64,000 nucleotides of DNA. Origin: Paenisporosarcina sp. HGH0030. Its GTDB lineage: Bacteria > Bacillota > Bacilli > Bacillales_A > Planococcaceae. Location of the stretch: contig NZ_KE150422.1 in NCBI RefSeq assembly GCF_000411295.1, positions 249,126 to 313,125 of the forward strand. The letters are read 5' to 3'. Below are positions 27,410 to 36,336 of the stretch, one piece after another. Below the pieces are notes generated by a model that did not search any database, was not told where the DNA came from, and worked only from the letters and a program-made list of their open reading frames with translations. The first letter of the stretch is position 1. Every line of letters begins with the position of its first letter. The position numbers and the translations under genes were made by a program.

Positions 27410-27520
27410 TCCTTACCCCCCTCCCTCCTTTCGACATCCATTCCTTTTTTTAGCCAACTGAAAAGAGTATAATGGAGAGTGGAATTATGACTAAGCAATG
27501 TATGAGAGGGGTCAACACAC

Positions 27521-29062
27521 ATGTACTTAGAAACATTGGAAAAAAGCATATATGACTTAATTACAGAAACGTCGACAAACTTACCGAAAGATGTGCGTCG
27601 TGCAGTCCGCAAAGCTAAAGCGGCGGAAAATGCGGGCACTCGCGCTGCGATGAGTTTGGATACAATCACCAACAATATTCAAATGGCGGACGAAAATGTC
27701 TCCCCTATTTGTCAGGATACTGGGTTGCCTACTTTTAAAATCAAAACGCCAATTGGGGTTAACCAACTTGAAATAAAAGCGGCAATCAAACGTGCGATGG
27801 TTACTGCTACGAAAACTGGTAAACTGCGTCCTAATGCAGTAGATTCATTGACTGGTGAAAACAGTGGCGATAACTTGGGCGAAGGTGTTCCAGTTGTGAA
27901 GTTTGAGCAATGGGAAAAAGATTACATAGAAATGAAGCTTATCCTTAAAGGTGGCGGATGTGAAAATAAAAACATTCAGTACAGCCTCCCTGCACAACTT
28001 GAAGGAATCGGTAAAGCAGGACGTGACTTGGATGGCATTCGCAAATGTATTCTTCACTCAGTCTATCAAGCACAAGGTCAAGGGTGTTCAGCAGGATTCA
28101 TTGGTGTAGGAATTGGTGGCGACCGTGCTTCCGGATATGACTTAGCCAAAGAACAATTATTCCGCTCTGTGGATGACGTGAACCCTAACGCGCAACTCGC
28201 TGAACTTGAAGAATACATTGTAGAAAAAGCTAATACACTTGGCATTGGCACGATGGGCTTTGGTGGAGAAGCTACTTTACTAGGTTGTAAGATTGGTGTC
28301 ATGCACCGTATTCCGGCAAGTTTCTTTGTTTCCGTAGCTTACAACTGTTGGGCTTACCGTCGATTGGCGATCAACATTAACCCTGCGACTGGTGAAATCA
28401 ATGAATGGCAATATCAAGAAGGCGAAAAAGTTGAGTTTAAAGACTCAGGTACAGATCAATCTGCTGAAGAAGCAACATCTCGCATTGTCGAACTGCGTGC
28501 ACCAATCAGCGAAGAAGAAATTCGCCAATTAAAAGTCGGCGATGTCGTGAACATCAGCGGGATGATGTATACAGGACGTGACGCGATTCATAAATATTTA
28601 TCCGAAAATGATGCACCAATAGATTTGAATGGTCAAATCATTTATCACTGTGGTCCGGTTGTTTTGAAAGATGACGAAGGCAAATGGCATATTAAAGCGG
28701 CTGGTCCGACTACATCCATTCGTGAAGAGCCTTACCAAGGCGACATCATGAAAAAATTCGGCATTCGTGCGGTTATGGGTAAAGGCGGCATGGGACCAAA
28801 AACACTGGAAGCGCTTAATGAACACGGCGGAGTATATTTAAATGCAATTGGTGGAGCTGCTCAATACTATGCGGATTGTATAAAAGATGTTGAGGGCGTG
28901 GATTTAATGCAATTCGGCATTCCTGAAGCGATGTGGCATTTGCGCGTTGAAGACTTCACGGCGGTCGTTACAATGGATTCTCACGGCAATAGCTTACATG
29001 CAGATGTAGATAAATCATCTCTTGAAAAATTAGCCCAATACAGTGAGCCTGTATATAAATAA
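27521..29062 (+). CDS. class I fumarate hydratase
   Basis: A 513-residue iron-sulfur fumarase that interconverts fumarate and malate in the TCA cycle. It has the N-terminal fumerase domain (about 10-285) with cluster cysteine candidates in SPICQDTGLP, GGCENKN and QGCSAG, and the C-terminal fumerase_C domain with GMMYTGRDA and GKGGMGPKT. Length fits the FumA/FumB class, not the aspartase-like FumC. Oxygen- and peroxide-sensitive in relatives. GAGAGGGG lies before the ATG. A TATAAT-like box is 40 bp upstream without a good -35. It follows a repeat-rich intergenic region. Confidence 0.93.
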   Translation: MYLETLEKSIYDLITETSTNLPKDVRRAVRKAKAAENAGTRAAMSLDTITNNIQMADENVSPICQDTGLPTFKIKTPIGVNQLEIKAAIKRAMVTATKTGKLRPNAVDSLTGENSGDNLGEGVPVVKFEQWEKDYIEMKLILKGGGCENKNIQYSLPAQLEGIGKAGRDLDGIRKCILHSVYQAQGQGCSAGFIGVGIGGDRASGYDLAKEQLFRSVDDVNPNAQLAELEEYIVEKANTLGIGTMGFGGEATLLGCKIGVMHRIPASFFVSVAYNCWAYRRLAININPATGEINEWQYQEGEKVEFKDSGTDQSAEEATSRIVELRAPISEEEIRQLKVGDVVNISGMMYTGRDAIHKYLSENDAPIDLNGQIIYHCGPVVLKDDEGKWHIKAAGPTTSIREEPYQGDIMKKFGIRAVMGKGGMGPKTLEALNEHGGVYLNAIGGAAQYYADCIKDVEGVDLMQFGIPEAMWHLRVEDFTAVVTMDSHGNSLHADVDKSSLEKLAQYSEPVYK

Positions 29063-29072
29063 TTCATTAGAT

Positions 29073-29109
29073 TGCCTGTTTAAGAACTTCTATGTTATAA
29101 TGATTATTA
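29073..29109 (+). promoter_or_regulatory. zosA promoter overlapped by a Per box
   Basis: TTGCCT (29073-29078) and TATAAT (29096-29101) are 17 bp apart. TTATAATGATTATTA at 29095-29109 matches the Per box consensus at 13 of 14 defined positions and covers the -10. PerR bound here would block the polymerase. B. subtilis zosA is a known PerR target. Confidence 0.75.
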
Positions 29110-29131
29110 ATTAATATAAATTCTAATAAAT

Positions 29132-29162
29132 GCTGGTATTCCCTTTGGGAGTGCCAGCTTTT
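29132..29162 (+). terminator. terminator-like hairpin between fumarase and zosA
   Basis: GCTGGTATTCCC and GGGAGTGCCAGC form a continuous 12-bp stem (two G-T pairs) with a TTT loop, then four Ts. It lies 70 bp past the fumarase stop but also downstream of the zosA promoter, so it would be in the zosA leader. Confidence 0.7.
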
Positions 29163-29213
29163 CGTACATTTTAGGGACTATGATTTTGATTTTCATTATC
29201 AGGAGGAATGTAA

Positions 29214-31121
29214 ATGAGAGCAAAAGAGCAAAATATTTCACTGACAATGTTCAGTCGCATCAAACCACATGCCGAATTGATTGCAGCACTTTTATCAGGC
29301 GTATTAATTGTAATCGCTTGGCTGATCGGAAAAGGCGAGGAAAGCTCCTTATCCATTTCTATCTATTTAATCGCCTTTCTAATTGGCGGTTACGCTAAGG
29401 CGAAGGAAGGCATTTTACACACAGTGCACAACAAAGAATTAAACGTTGAGTTACTGATGATTTTTGCCGCAATTGGCTCATCCATTATTGGCTATTGGAC
29501 GGAAGGTGCGGTCCTAATTTTCATTTTTGCACTAAGTGGGGCTTTGGAAACTTACACGATGAATAAAAGCCAACGCGAATTATCAGCGTTAATGAAGTTA
29601 CAACCAGAGGAAGCATGGCTGCTGGATGAAAACGGGCAATCAAAGCGTGTCGCTGTAGAGGAGTTGCAAATAGGAAACCTCCTGCTTGTAAAACCGGGTG
29701 AACGTATTCCCGTAGATAGCATTATCGTGAGCGGAAATACTTTGGTAGATGAAGCTGCAATCAGTGGGGAATCCATTCCTGTATCAAAACACACAGGCGA
29801 CCATTTATTTGCCGGTACTGTTAATTTAAATGGTGTCATGACAATTGAAATGAACAAGCTAAGCAGTGAATCGCTCGTACAAAAAATTATCGAACTTGTG
29901 CAATCGGCGCAAAGTGAAAAATCACCGGCGCAACAATTTATAGAGAAGTTTGAGAGCCGGTACGTCAAGATTGTTCTTATCTCGGTAGGCATCATGATGT
30001 TTCTCCCCCACTTCCTATTTGGCTGGGACTGGACGACGACATTTTACCGGGCGATGGTACTACTCGTAGTAGCATCACCTTGTGCACTCGTTGCATCGAT
30101 TATGCCAGCAACTCTTTCAGCCATTTCAAATGGTGCCAAAAACGGATTATTGTTCAAAGGCGGCGTTCATTTAGAAAATGTGGGTTCCATGAAAGCAATC
30201 GCACTCGATAAAACGGGCACGCTCTCTCAAGGAAAGCCCGAAGTGACTGATTTCATCGTTCGTGAAGGCATGGATGAAACCTCAGTTCTGACAAACTGGG
30301 CAAGTATTGAATCGCAATCAACGCATCCACTTGCAAAGGCAATTACTAAATTTGCGGTTAATCAAGGGATTGTCACTTCACCTATTTCGAATATGAAAGA
30401 TGTTCCCGGTTGGGGGATACATGCAACGATTGGAACGACACAATGGAAAGTTGGAAAACCGAGTTACGTAGGAACAGATGCAGCCATGAAGTTTCATGAT
30501 GGCATTGCTTCTAAATTGACCGAACAAGGAAAGACAGTTGTATTCGCAGCAGATAACGATGGGATCATTGCCATTGCTGCATTAAGAGACCAAGTTCGAC
30601 CTGAAGCAAAAGAAGCTATTGCTTTACTTCGTGAATCAGGCGTCTATACGATTATGCTGACAGGCGACAATGAACGAACTGCAAAAGTAATTGCTGAAGA
30701 AGCTGGCGTTGATCAATACATTGCCGAATGCTTGCCAGAGACAAAAGTGAGCCATATGAAAGAACTACTTTTGAAATACGAAAATGTTGGGATGGTTGGC
30801 GACGGCATAAATGATGCCCCTGCTTTGGCAACTGCAACGATTGGAATTGCTATGGGTGAAGGGACGGATGTGGCATTGGAAACTGCTGATGTCGTCCTCA
30901 TGAAAAATGAATTATCTAGAATCAATTATGCTGTCCGCTTGTCTCGTAAAATGAATCGGATTGTTAAGCAAAATGTATTTTTCTCCATTACCGTTATTGT
31001 CATTTTAATCATCAGCAATTTCTTTCAAATGATAAATTTACCTTTGGGGGTCATTGGACATGAGGGCAGTACGATTCTAGTAATCTTGAACAGTTTACGT
31101 CTACTGAATCGGAACATATAA
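29214..31121 (+). CDS. zosA: ZosA-like P1B-type metal-transporting ATPase
   Basis: A 635-residue heavy-metal P-type ATPase without an N-terminal metal-binding domain. In order: paired membrane helices in the first ~100 residues, the TGES-like loop ISGES, the transmembrane SPC motif in VVASPCALVASIMP (about 286-299), phosphorylation site DKTGTLS (about 329-335), HP motif in STHPLAKA, and GDGINDAPAL (about 526-535). The set and length match B. subtilis ZosA, a zinc importer-like pump induced by peroxide. A PerR-type promoter supports that name over CadA. GGAGGAATGTAA precedes the ATG. Confidence 0.88.
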   Translation: MRAKEQNISLTMFSRIKPHAELIAALLSGVLIVIAWLIGKGEESSLSISIYLIAFLIGGYAKAKEGILHTVHNKELNVELLMIFAAIGSSIIGYWTEGAVLIFIFALSGALETYTMNKSQRELSALMKLQPEEAWLLDENGQSKRVAVEELQIGNLLLVKPGERIPVDSIIVSGNTLVDEAAISGESIPVSKHTGDHLFAGTVNLNGVMTIEMNKLSSESLVQKIIELVQSAQSEKSPAQQFIEKFESRYVKIVLISVGIMMFLPHFLFGWDWTTTFYRAMVLLVVASPCALVASIMPATLSAISNGAKNGLLFKGGVHLENVGSMKAIALDKTGTLSQGKPEVTDFIVREGMDETSVLTNWASIESQSTHPLAKAITKFAVNQGIVTSPISNMKDVPGWGIHATIGTTQWKVGKPSYVGTDAAMKFHDGIASKLTEQGKTVVFAADNDGIIAIAALRDQVRPEAKEAIALLRESGVYTIMLTGDNERTAKVIAEEAGVDQYIAECLPETKVSHMKELLLKYENVGMVGDGINDAPALATATIGIAMGEGTDVALETADVVLMKNELSRINYAVRLSRKMNRIVKQNVFFSITVIVILIISNFFQMINLPLGVIGHEGSTILVILNSLRLLNRNI

Positions 31122-31158
31122 AAAGCAGGAGCGTCTATACGACAGCTCCTGCTTTTTT
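31120..31158. terminator. bidirectional terminator of zosA and the BrkB-like gene
   Basis: AAAAGCAGGAGC pairs with GCTCCTGCTTTT, with A and T runs on the two sides. It serves two convergent genes. Confidence 0.9.
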
Positions 31159-32112
31159 CATGGCCAGTTTTTCTTTTCGTTCCTGTATCACGGCATTGAT
31201 TTGTCCCCCGACCATCAAGATGATTCCGGAAAAATAAAGCCACATCATCAACACTATGATTCCACCAATACTTCCATATGTAGCTGAGTAATTGGCAAAG
31301 CTACTAACATATAATGAGAATCCAAGGGAAACAATGATCCAGCCTAGTGTTGCAAAGATTGCGCCAGGAATTACACTTTTCAAATACAACTTGCGATTTG
31401 GGGCAATCCAGTATAACAACATAAAGACGATAAAAATCATGACAGGTGGAATGGTCCATCTTATATTATTCCATACTTCCAAAAATCCTTGTTCATAGCC
31501 GAGATAAGAGAATATGAAAGTACCAATTTGTTTGCCAAATACCGGCAATACAAGTGCAATTACAAATAGCATTATGAGCAATAAAGTGAAAATAACGGAT
31601 ATACCTCTTGCGATGAAGAAAGGTCTTGTTTCTACCAAATCATATGAACGGTTAAATGATTTTATCAATGCGTTCATCCCATTCGATGCAGACCAAATGG
31701 TAGCAAGAATCCCGATTGATAATAAACCACCGTTGCGGTTATTGAGCACTTCATTCAAAGTGCCATCAATCAGCGTGTATACTTCAACAGGTGCATATGT
31801 ACGCAAAATATTAAAGAGTTGATCCTCCTGCAAATTCAAATACGGCAACAAGGTCACCAAAAAAATCAGCAAAGGGAATAGCGATAATAAAAAGAAGAAC
31901 GCAAGTTGTGCCCCTAAGCCTGATACGTCCACATGTTGAATGCGAGCAATTAATTCTTGAAAGAATCCTTTTGATGATGTGACATCAAAAGGATGCTTAG
32001 GTTCTTTATTTTTTTTCTTAAATTGCATCAATTTCAGCTTACTTAAGAAATTCCCTGACGACTTGGTTTTTTGACTACCTCTAGGTTGAATTGGAATATC
32101 TTCGTTAGCCAT
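31135..32112 (-). CDS. YihY/BrkB family membrane protein
   Basis: A 325-residue integral membrane protein of the YihY (formerly 'ribonuclease BN', virulence factor BrkB) family. A basic N-terminal tail of about 50 residues is followed by six membrane segments from residue 65 to 310, with the family block GLGAQLAFFFLLSLFPLLIFL and a final glycine-rich helix pair. The RNase BN name came from an old mix-up and should not be used; function is unknown. The start at 32112 follows GGAAGGGAACGATGAC. It lies 16 bp after the YtxH-like gene and probably shares its transcript. Confidence 0.85.
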   Translation of the reverse strand: MANEDIPIQPRGSQKTKSSGNFLSKLKLMQFKKKNKEPKHPFDVTSSKGFFQELIARIQHVDVSGLGAQLAFFFLLSLFPLLIFLVTLLPYLNLQEDQLFNILRTYAPVEVYTLIDGTLNEVLNNRNGGLLSIGILATIWSASNGMNALIKSFNRSYDLVETRPFFIARGISVIFTLLLIMLFVIALVLPVFGKQIGTFIFSYLGYEQGFLEVWNNIRWTIPPVMIFIVFMLLYWIAPNRKLYLKSVIPGAIFATLGWIIVSLGFSLYVSSFANYSATYGSIGGIIVLMMWLYFSGIILMVGGQINAVIQERKEKLAMKKAGAVV

Positions 32113-32128
32113 GTCATCGTTCCCTTCC

Positions 32129-32539
32129 TTATGAGAAATATTTCTCTTCGTATACATGCTCAGGTAAAACCGGCATAGTGAATTCATCTTCATCGTCTTT
32201 TACAATGGTTTTGTACTCTTCTTTAGAGTGTTCGAATGCTTCTTTTGTATCTGTTACCAACGTTTTCACTTGTGGTGTCAAGATTTTCATTTCTTCCACT
32301 TTCCCTGATAAATATTTAGCATCTTGGGATATCTGAGTATAAACCGTCTGTAGAACTTCTGCTTTTTCCTGTAATTTCATTATCAGGTCATCACGGTTTT
32401 TTGAATAATATTTCACGTCAGAAGATACCGTTTTCAATTTATATTTAACCTCTTCACGTGTCGCACGATCAAATAAACTGATCCCCGCTCCTGCCAATGC
32501 TCCAACAACCATGCCTTTAAATAATTTGCTTTCCTTCAT
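32129..32539 (-). CDS. YtxH-like protein
   Basis: A 136-residue protein with one glycine-rich hydrophobic segment near the N-terminus (FKGMVVGALAGAGISLF, about 7-23), then a long helical, coiled-coil-prone tail and an acidic C-terminus. This is the YtxH layout (general-stress-type small proteins of Bacillales). Function unknown. The ATG at 32539 has AGGAGG 7 nt upstream; the frame is open much further but without a site. Probably co-transcribed with the YihY gene, with which it may share a membrane role. Confidence 0.75.
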   Translation of the reverse strand: MKESKLFKGMVVGALAGAGISLFDRATREEVKYKLKTVSSDVKYYSKNRDDLIMKLQEKAEVLQTVYTQISQDAKYLSGKVEEMKILTPQVKTLVTDTKEAFEHSKEEYKTIVKDDEDEFTMPVLPEHVYEEKYFS

Positions 32540-32682
32540 ATAAAAACCTCCTAAGTAGTAATAATCATTGTGCTTTAATATACCCAACTCTTTCTTCATT
32601 AAAACAATAAGTGAATTGGATTTGACAATCTTTCTGTCCCATGAAATGATTAACCATATTGTCCGAAAGGCAGGAATCCCAA

Positions 32683-32904
32683 ATGAACTTAACTCAACCT
32701 TCACAAGAAAATGTGGAATACATGATTGAACAAATAAAAGAAAAACTTCGTATGGTCAATGTAGATGCCATGAAATCTGAGCATTTTGATGACTCTCAGT
32801 ATGAAGATTTACACGATTTGTATGCCATGGTCATGAAGCGTGATACATTCAGTCCAAGCGAAATGCAAGCCATCGCATCAGAGTTAGGTTCATTACGTAA
32901 ATAA
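32683..32904 (+). CDS. yfkK: YfkK family protein (DUF1128)
   Basis: A 73-residue soluble, helical protein of the DUF1128 (YfkK) family, marked by [18 protein letters not shown] and the C-terminal block [18 protein letters not shown]. Function unknown. The start at 32683 follows GGCAGGAA; an in-frame ATG at 32659 precedes that site. Divergent from the YtxH-like gene. Confidence 0.8.
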   Translation: MNLTQPSQENVEYMIEQIKEKLRMVNVDAMKSEHFDDSQYEDLHDLYAMVMKRDTFSPSEMQAIASELGSLRK

Positions 32905-32940
32905 TTTTTTAAAAAACTTAGCGAACTTTTTTAGCCGAGA

Positions 32941-32973
32941 ACCTCTAGTCTTGTTGACTTAGAGGTCTTTTTA
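32941..32973 (+). terminator. terminator of yfkK
   Basis: ACCTCTAGTC pairs with GACTTAGAGGT with one bulged base, followed by CTTTTT. Confidence 0.75.
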
Positions 32974-32979
32974 TATTGC

Positions 32980-33202
32980 TCAGCAAAACCAACTGCCTTC
33001 TCTGATGACAATCTGCATGCCCAATAATGTTAAATTAGCGTCAGTTCGCCATTGCTCCCATTGCTCTTTTTGAGGCAATAGATGTATATTTTCGAATGAA
33101 TGGAAGAAACTATTGAAAACCGCTACACGCACTAGCTTCAAAGCAAAGTGTTAAGCCACCAATGCCACCACCAGTGATAAAAACATCCGTCTTCACGCTC
33201 AT
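32980..33202 (-). pseudogene. remnant of an FAD-dependent monooxygenase
   Basis: From an ATG at 33202 with GGAGGGG before it, the minus strand encodes MSVKTDVFITGGGIGGLTL, the start and dinucleotide-binding motif of UbiH-like flavin monooxygenases, then hits a stop after about 30 codons. The next frame picks up FHSFENIHLLPQKEQWEQW and on to a stop at 32980, a segment that looks like a later part of the same kind of protein. The whole is about 70 codons instead of roughly 380. A large deletion and a frameshift explain it. No function is expected. Confidence 0.65.
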
Positions 33203-33256
33203 CCCCTCCATACTATTAAGTTCCTCAATTACTGATCGACAAAACTTTTAAGTATA

Positions 33257-33288
33257 TAAAAAAACACCATTCAAATTTGAATGGTGTT
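33257..33288 (-). terminator. terminator of the helical hypothetical gene
   Basis: AACACCATTCAAATTTGAATGGTGTT is a perfect palindrome described here by its arms AACACCATTCAAA and TTTGAATGGTGTT; on the minus strand it is followed by a run of seven Ts. Confidence 0.85.
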
Positions 33289-33301
33289 CAAAGACTCATT
33301 A

Positions 33302-33892
33302 TCAATAACAAGGAGGGCAGGAAAACTGGGCGACGATGGCTTCAGAAATTTCATCTGCCATATGGAGTGCCTGTAATTCGTATAGGTCGAATGTGTTGAT
33401 TGAAGCGGTATAATTTTTTTCAAGCAAATAAGTCGTTACTGCTGTAAGTAACTCCAAATGTTTGTACATCATTTCCTGCATTTCATGTTTCGTGATAAAA
33501 GGATTAATCATACTCAAAAATTCAGCAATGTCATCTGCATTGGCGTACCACTTTTTATTAATGGCTTCAAAGCTTTTCGTATCTCCCGCTTTTGCCGCTT
33601 TCACCAGATCGGCTGCAAGTACCAGATGTTCCTTAATCAACTCACTGTAACGGTCTCCCGCTTCCTTTCCGTAATAAGGCACGAGTGCATCTCCCATCTC
33701 GGGAGCGTTTCGTAATAATCGCGCCAGCACCATCTCCAGGTCGGGTGAATCGTTTATCAATGCAATCACGGCTGCTCTTGTCCAGTATACATGCTGTGAC
33801 CAAAGTAAACGCATCGTATTACGCAGTTCTAGTTCTGCACGACTGAGACATGGATTAAGAGGGGCTACGTATTGATTAATATTCGAATACAT
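33302..33892 (-). CDS. hypothetical helical protein (family often mislabelled acetylglutamate kinase)
   Basis: A 196-residue soluble protein, mostly helix, with a conserved opening NPCLSRAELELRNTMRLLWSQ followed by HVYWTRAAVIAL, and a second similar half (NKKWYANADDIAEFL, MMYKHLELLTAVTTYLL). The two halves look like a duplicated four-helix unit, each with a polar His or Trp motif. I recall close relatives across Bacillales annotated as acetylglutamate kinase or glycosyltransferase without sequence support. No nucleotide-binding motif is visible. The start follows GGAGGTAATGAA. It ends in CPPCY and has its own terminator. Confidence 0.6.
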   Translation of the reverse strand: MYSNINQYVAPLNPCLSRAELELRNTMRLLWSQHVYWTRAAVIALINDSPDLEMVLARLLRNAPEMGDALVPYYGKEAGDRYSELIKEHLVLAADLVKAAKAGDTKSFEAINKKWYANADDIAEFLSMINPFITKHEMQEMMYKHLELLTAVTTYLLEKNYTASINTFDLYELQALHMADEISEAIVAQFSCPPCY

Positions 33893-34112
33893 TTCATTAC
33901 CTCCAATTGTTAATCTATGTATCGTATTCCGTATAGGCATTCGACGTTCGCGTTTCTGCAAAAAAAAATTAATAGAAGGAATTTTTGTTTTTGTGGTTTA
34001 TTTCCGTTCAAATTGGTTTCTTCCTGTAGAAAGTCATTTTTACCGGTCGTCACCCGTGTACTCCCTCTCAGCCTCTCTTTATTCCCTTTCACTCATTTTC
34101 TTCCACTAAACA
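33893..34112. other. noncoding stretch
   Basis: About 220 bp between the hypothetical gene and the psuG terminator. T-rich, no supported gene or repeat. Confidence 0.5.
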
Positions 34113-34139
34113 TAAAAAAGCCTTCGCAAGGAAGGCTTC
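34113..34139 (-). terminator. terminator of the psuK-psuG operon
   Basis: On the minus strand AAGCCTTC and GAAGGCTT pair around a five-base loop and run into six Ts just after psuG. Confidence 0.85.
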
Positions 34140-34148
34140 TCTAGGAAA

Positions 34149-35069
34149 TTACACATTCATTAAATTTTGATACGCCACGGCAATGCCTGTACCAACAACT
34201 GCATTATGTTTAACCAAGGCAATATTTGCTTCCAAACTCTTGCCTTCCGTTAATTCTTTCACTTTTCCAAGTAAAAATGGCGTGACGTTTTTTCCAGCAA
34301 TGCCGTTTTCGTCTGCTTCTGCCAATGCTTTTTCAATAATCTCAGTAATAAAGGACTCTTCCATTGCATCTTCTTCACGAATAGGATTGGCGATGACTGC
34401 TCCACCCTTCAGATTCAATGTCCATTTTGCTCTCAACATTTCGGCTACTGTTTGTGCATCATCCGCACGGAAATTCACTCCAAATGGACTCGTTCGCGTA
34501 TAGAATGCCGGTAAAGAATCCGTTTGATACCCAACAACCGGTACACCTTTCGTCTCCAAATATTCCAGTGTGAGGCCAATATCCAAAATCGATTTTGCGC
34601 CTGCACAAATGACCGCTACATTCGTTTGTGCCAATTCTTCCAAATCTGCTGAAATGTCCATCGTTGTTTCAGCACCACGATGTACGCCGCCGATTCCTCC
34701 TGTAACGAATACATGAATACCTGCTAAATCAGCACAAATCATGGTCGCTGCTACCGTTGTTGCACCTTTTTGTTTAGTTGCCAATAAGTATGGCAAGTCA
34801 CGACGTGATGCCTTGGCTACGTCTGGACTGTTTCCAAGCACTTCTAATTCTTCATCATTTAAGCCGATTTTGATTTGACCGTCCAATATGGCAATCGTTG
34901 CTGGTACTGCTCCATTGTCACGAATCAGTTGTTCCACTTCTTTTGCCGTAATTACGTTTTGTGGGTACGGCATCCCGTGAGAAATGATAGTCGACTCCAG
35001 AGCGACGACTGCTTTACCTGTCTCCAGTGCTTCTTTTACCTCGGTTGAATAAGATATGTATTGTTTCAT
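34149..35069 (-). CDS. psuG: pseudouridine-5'-phosphate glycosidase PsuG
   Basis: A 306-residue enzyme that splits pseudouridine 5'-phosphate into uracil and ribose 5-phosphate. Family blocks include [16 protein letters not shown] (about 23-38), [29 protein letters not shown] (about 114-128) and the catalytic lysine region [20 protein letters not shown]. The start codon touches the psuK stop (TAA then ATG) and its binding site GGAGGAATTATAA lies inside psuK, so the pair is coupled. With PsuK it forms a complete two-step route for salvaging pseudouridine from RNA turnover. Confidence 0.95.
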   Translation of the reverse strand: MKQYISYSTEVKEALETGKAVVALESTIISHGMPYPQNVITAKEVEQLIRDNGAVPATIAILDGQIKIGLNDEELEVLGNSPDVAKASRRDLPYLLATKQKGATTVAATMICADLAGIHVFVTGGIGGVHRGAETTMDISADLEELAQTNVAVICAGAKSILDIGLTLEYLETKGVPVVGYQTDSLPAFYTRTSPFGVNFRADDAQTVAEMLRAKWTLNLKGGAVIANPIREEDAMEESFITEIIEKALAEADENGIAGKNVTPFLLGKVKELTEGKSLEANIALVKHNAVVGTGIAVAYQNLMNV

Positions 35070-36164
35070 TTATAATTCCTCCATTTCTTTTATTAAACGT
35101 GTTGCTGAAAGTTCGGTTCTTACCGTGTAAGGAGATGCTAATGTTTTGGAAGCATTCATCAGACCTGCTTGAATCGATTGAGGTAGTGATAAACCCTCCA
35201 ACCAACTATGTAGCGTTGCCCCAACAAAGGCATCACCAGCTCCAGTAACATCTTCTAGCGAAGAAGCTTTTACGGCCGGCATGTGACGTACACCATCTTC
35301 AGCGGAACCAAAATAAACTCCATTGCTTCCAGTTGTAATGACTGCATACTTTGCACCTTTAGCTAAAAGTTCCAATATAGCTTCATGATATTCCTCATTC
35401 GTTTTAATCGTCTTTTTCAAATACATTTCGGCTTCATCTAGGTTACATAAGACCCAAGTGACACCATGTAGTTCATCGGGCATGCGATTCATTTTAGGTG
35501 AGGAAACAGGCACTATTGCCAATGGAATTTGATTGTCAAAAGCAAATCGTTGGATAAACTGTACCGTTTCTTTCGGACAGTTTAAGTCAATAACAATAAG
35601 TGTTGAACCACTTAACAGCATTTCATAGGTTTGTAGATAGGCAGGTGTCAATTCTTCATATACGTCCATATTGGCAATAGCCAGAACCAACTCCCCTGAA
35701 GGATCCAGGATTGCTGAGTAAGAACCCGTAGTGTGAGTTGGGAGCTGCTCGATGGATTGCAAGTTCATAAAGCTTTGCGAAGCCGTTTCGATTGTATGCC
35801 AATCTGCGTCTTTACCTGCAGTTGTAAAAAGACGCACTTTATGTCCTAAGCGTCCTAAATTTTCAGCGATATTCCGTGAAACACCACCTACACTTTCAAT
35901 CGCATTCGCTGGATTCGATGTTCCCAGTTGAACATTTTGTTGCAAATGGAATTTACGGTCAACGTTGGCGCCACCAATACAATGAATTTCCCGTTCTTCA
36001 TGCAAGACATACGCTCTTCCCGCAATCTTTCCTTGTTTCATTAAACCTGAAATTAAATTAGCTAACGCGGGTCTTGAAATGTTCAACGTTTCCGCCATTT
36101 CTTTTTGGGTCAAAAATGGATTTTGGCGAATCATCTCAATGATCGCCTGTTCTTTTTCATTCAT
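35070..36164 (-). CDS. psuK: pseudouridine kinase PsuK with N-terminal winged helix
   Basis: A 364-residue PfkB-family kinase that phosphorylates pseudouridine at O5'. Residues 1-55 form a MarR/Lrp-like winged helix (EKEQAIIEMIRQNPFLTQKEM, then ETLNISRPALANLISGLMKQG), and the kinase follows with NVDRKF, GGVSRNIAENLGRLGHKV (about 102-119) and the ATP/anion-hole signature DVTGAGDAF (about 310-318). The DNA-binding part suggests it also regulates its own operon, and a perfect 15-bp palindrome sits on its promoter. Start: ATG at 36164 with GAGG 7 nt upstream, rather than the GTG just before it. Confidence 0.9.
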   Translation of the reverse strand: MNEKEQAIIEMIRQNPFLTQKEMAETLNISRPALANLISGLMKQGKIAGRAYVLHEEREIHCIGGANVDRKFHLQQNVQLGTSNPANAIESVGGVSRNIAENLGRLGHKVRLFTTAGKDADWHTIETASQSFMNLQSIEQLPTHTTGSYSAILDPSGELVLAIANMDVYEELTPAYLQTYEMLLSGSTLIVIDLNCPKETVQFIQRFAFDNQIPLAIVPVSSPKMNRMPDELHGVTWVLCNLDEAEMYLKKTIKTNEEYHEAILELLAKGAKYAVITTGSNGVYFGSAEDGVRHMPAVKASSLEDVTGAGDAFVGATLHSWLEGLSLPQSIQAGLMNASKTLASPYTVRTELSATRLIKEMEEL

Positions 36165-36186
36165 CACATCACCTCTTTAAACATTT

Positions 36187-36215
36187 GTTTATAATATAAA
36201 CTTTTGTGAAGGCAA
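36187..36215 (-). promoter_or_regulatory. psuK promoter with overlapping palindrome
   Basis: On the minus strand TTGCCT (36210-36215) and TATAAA (36188-36193) are 16 bp apart. GTTTATAATATAAAC (36187-36201), a perfect 7-1-7 palindrome, covers the -10 and is a natural operator for the winged-helix part of PsuK. Confidence 0.55.
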
Positions 36216-36276
36216 TTACAATACTTAATTTTCAAAATACCAAACTATTCTTTCGTTTTACGATTATTGCAATTGA

Positions 36277-36305
36277 TTTACTGCTTTGAATATTGCTACT
36301 ATAGA
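36277..36305 (+). promoter_or_regulatory. promoter of the first M29 aminopeptidase
   Basis: TTTACT (36277-36282) and TATAGA (36300-36305) are 17 bp apart, 31 bp before the start codon. A weak CodY-like string AATTTTCAAAATACC (11 of 15) lies at 36227-36241. Confidence 0.5.
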
Positions 36306-36336
36306 AGCAGACTGGACGAAAAAGGAGAATATTGAA

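Noticed and set aside
31135-32112. Ribonuclease BN
   Set aside because: The name for this membrane protein family came from a misassignment; nothing in the sequence suggests a nuclease.
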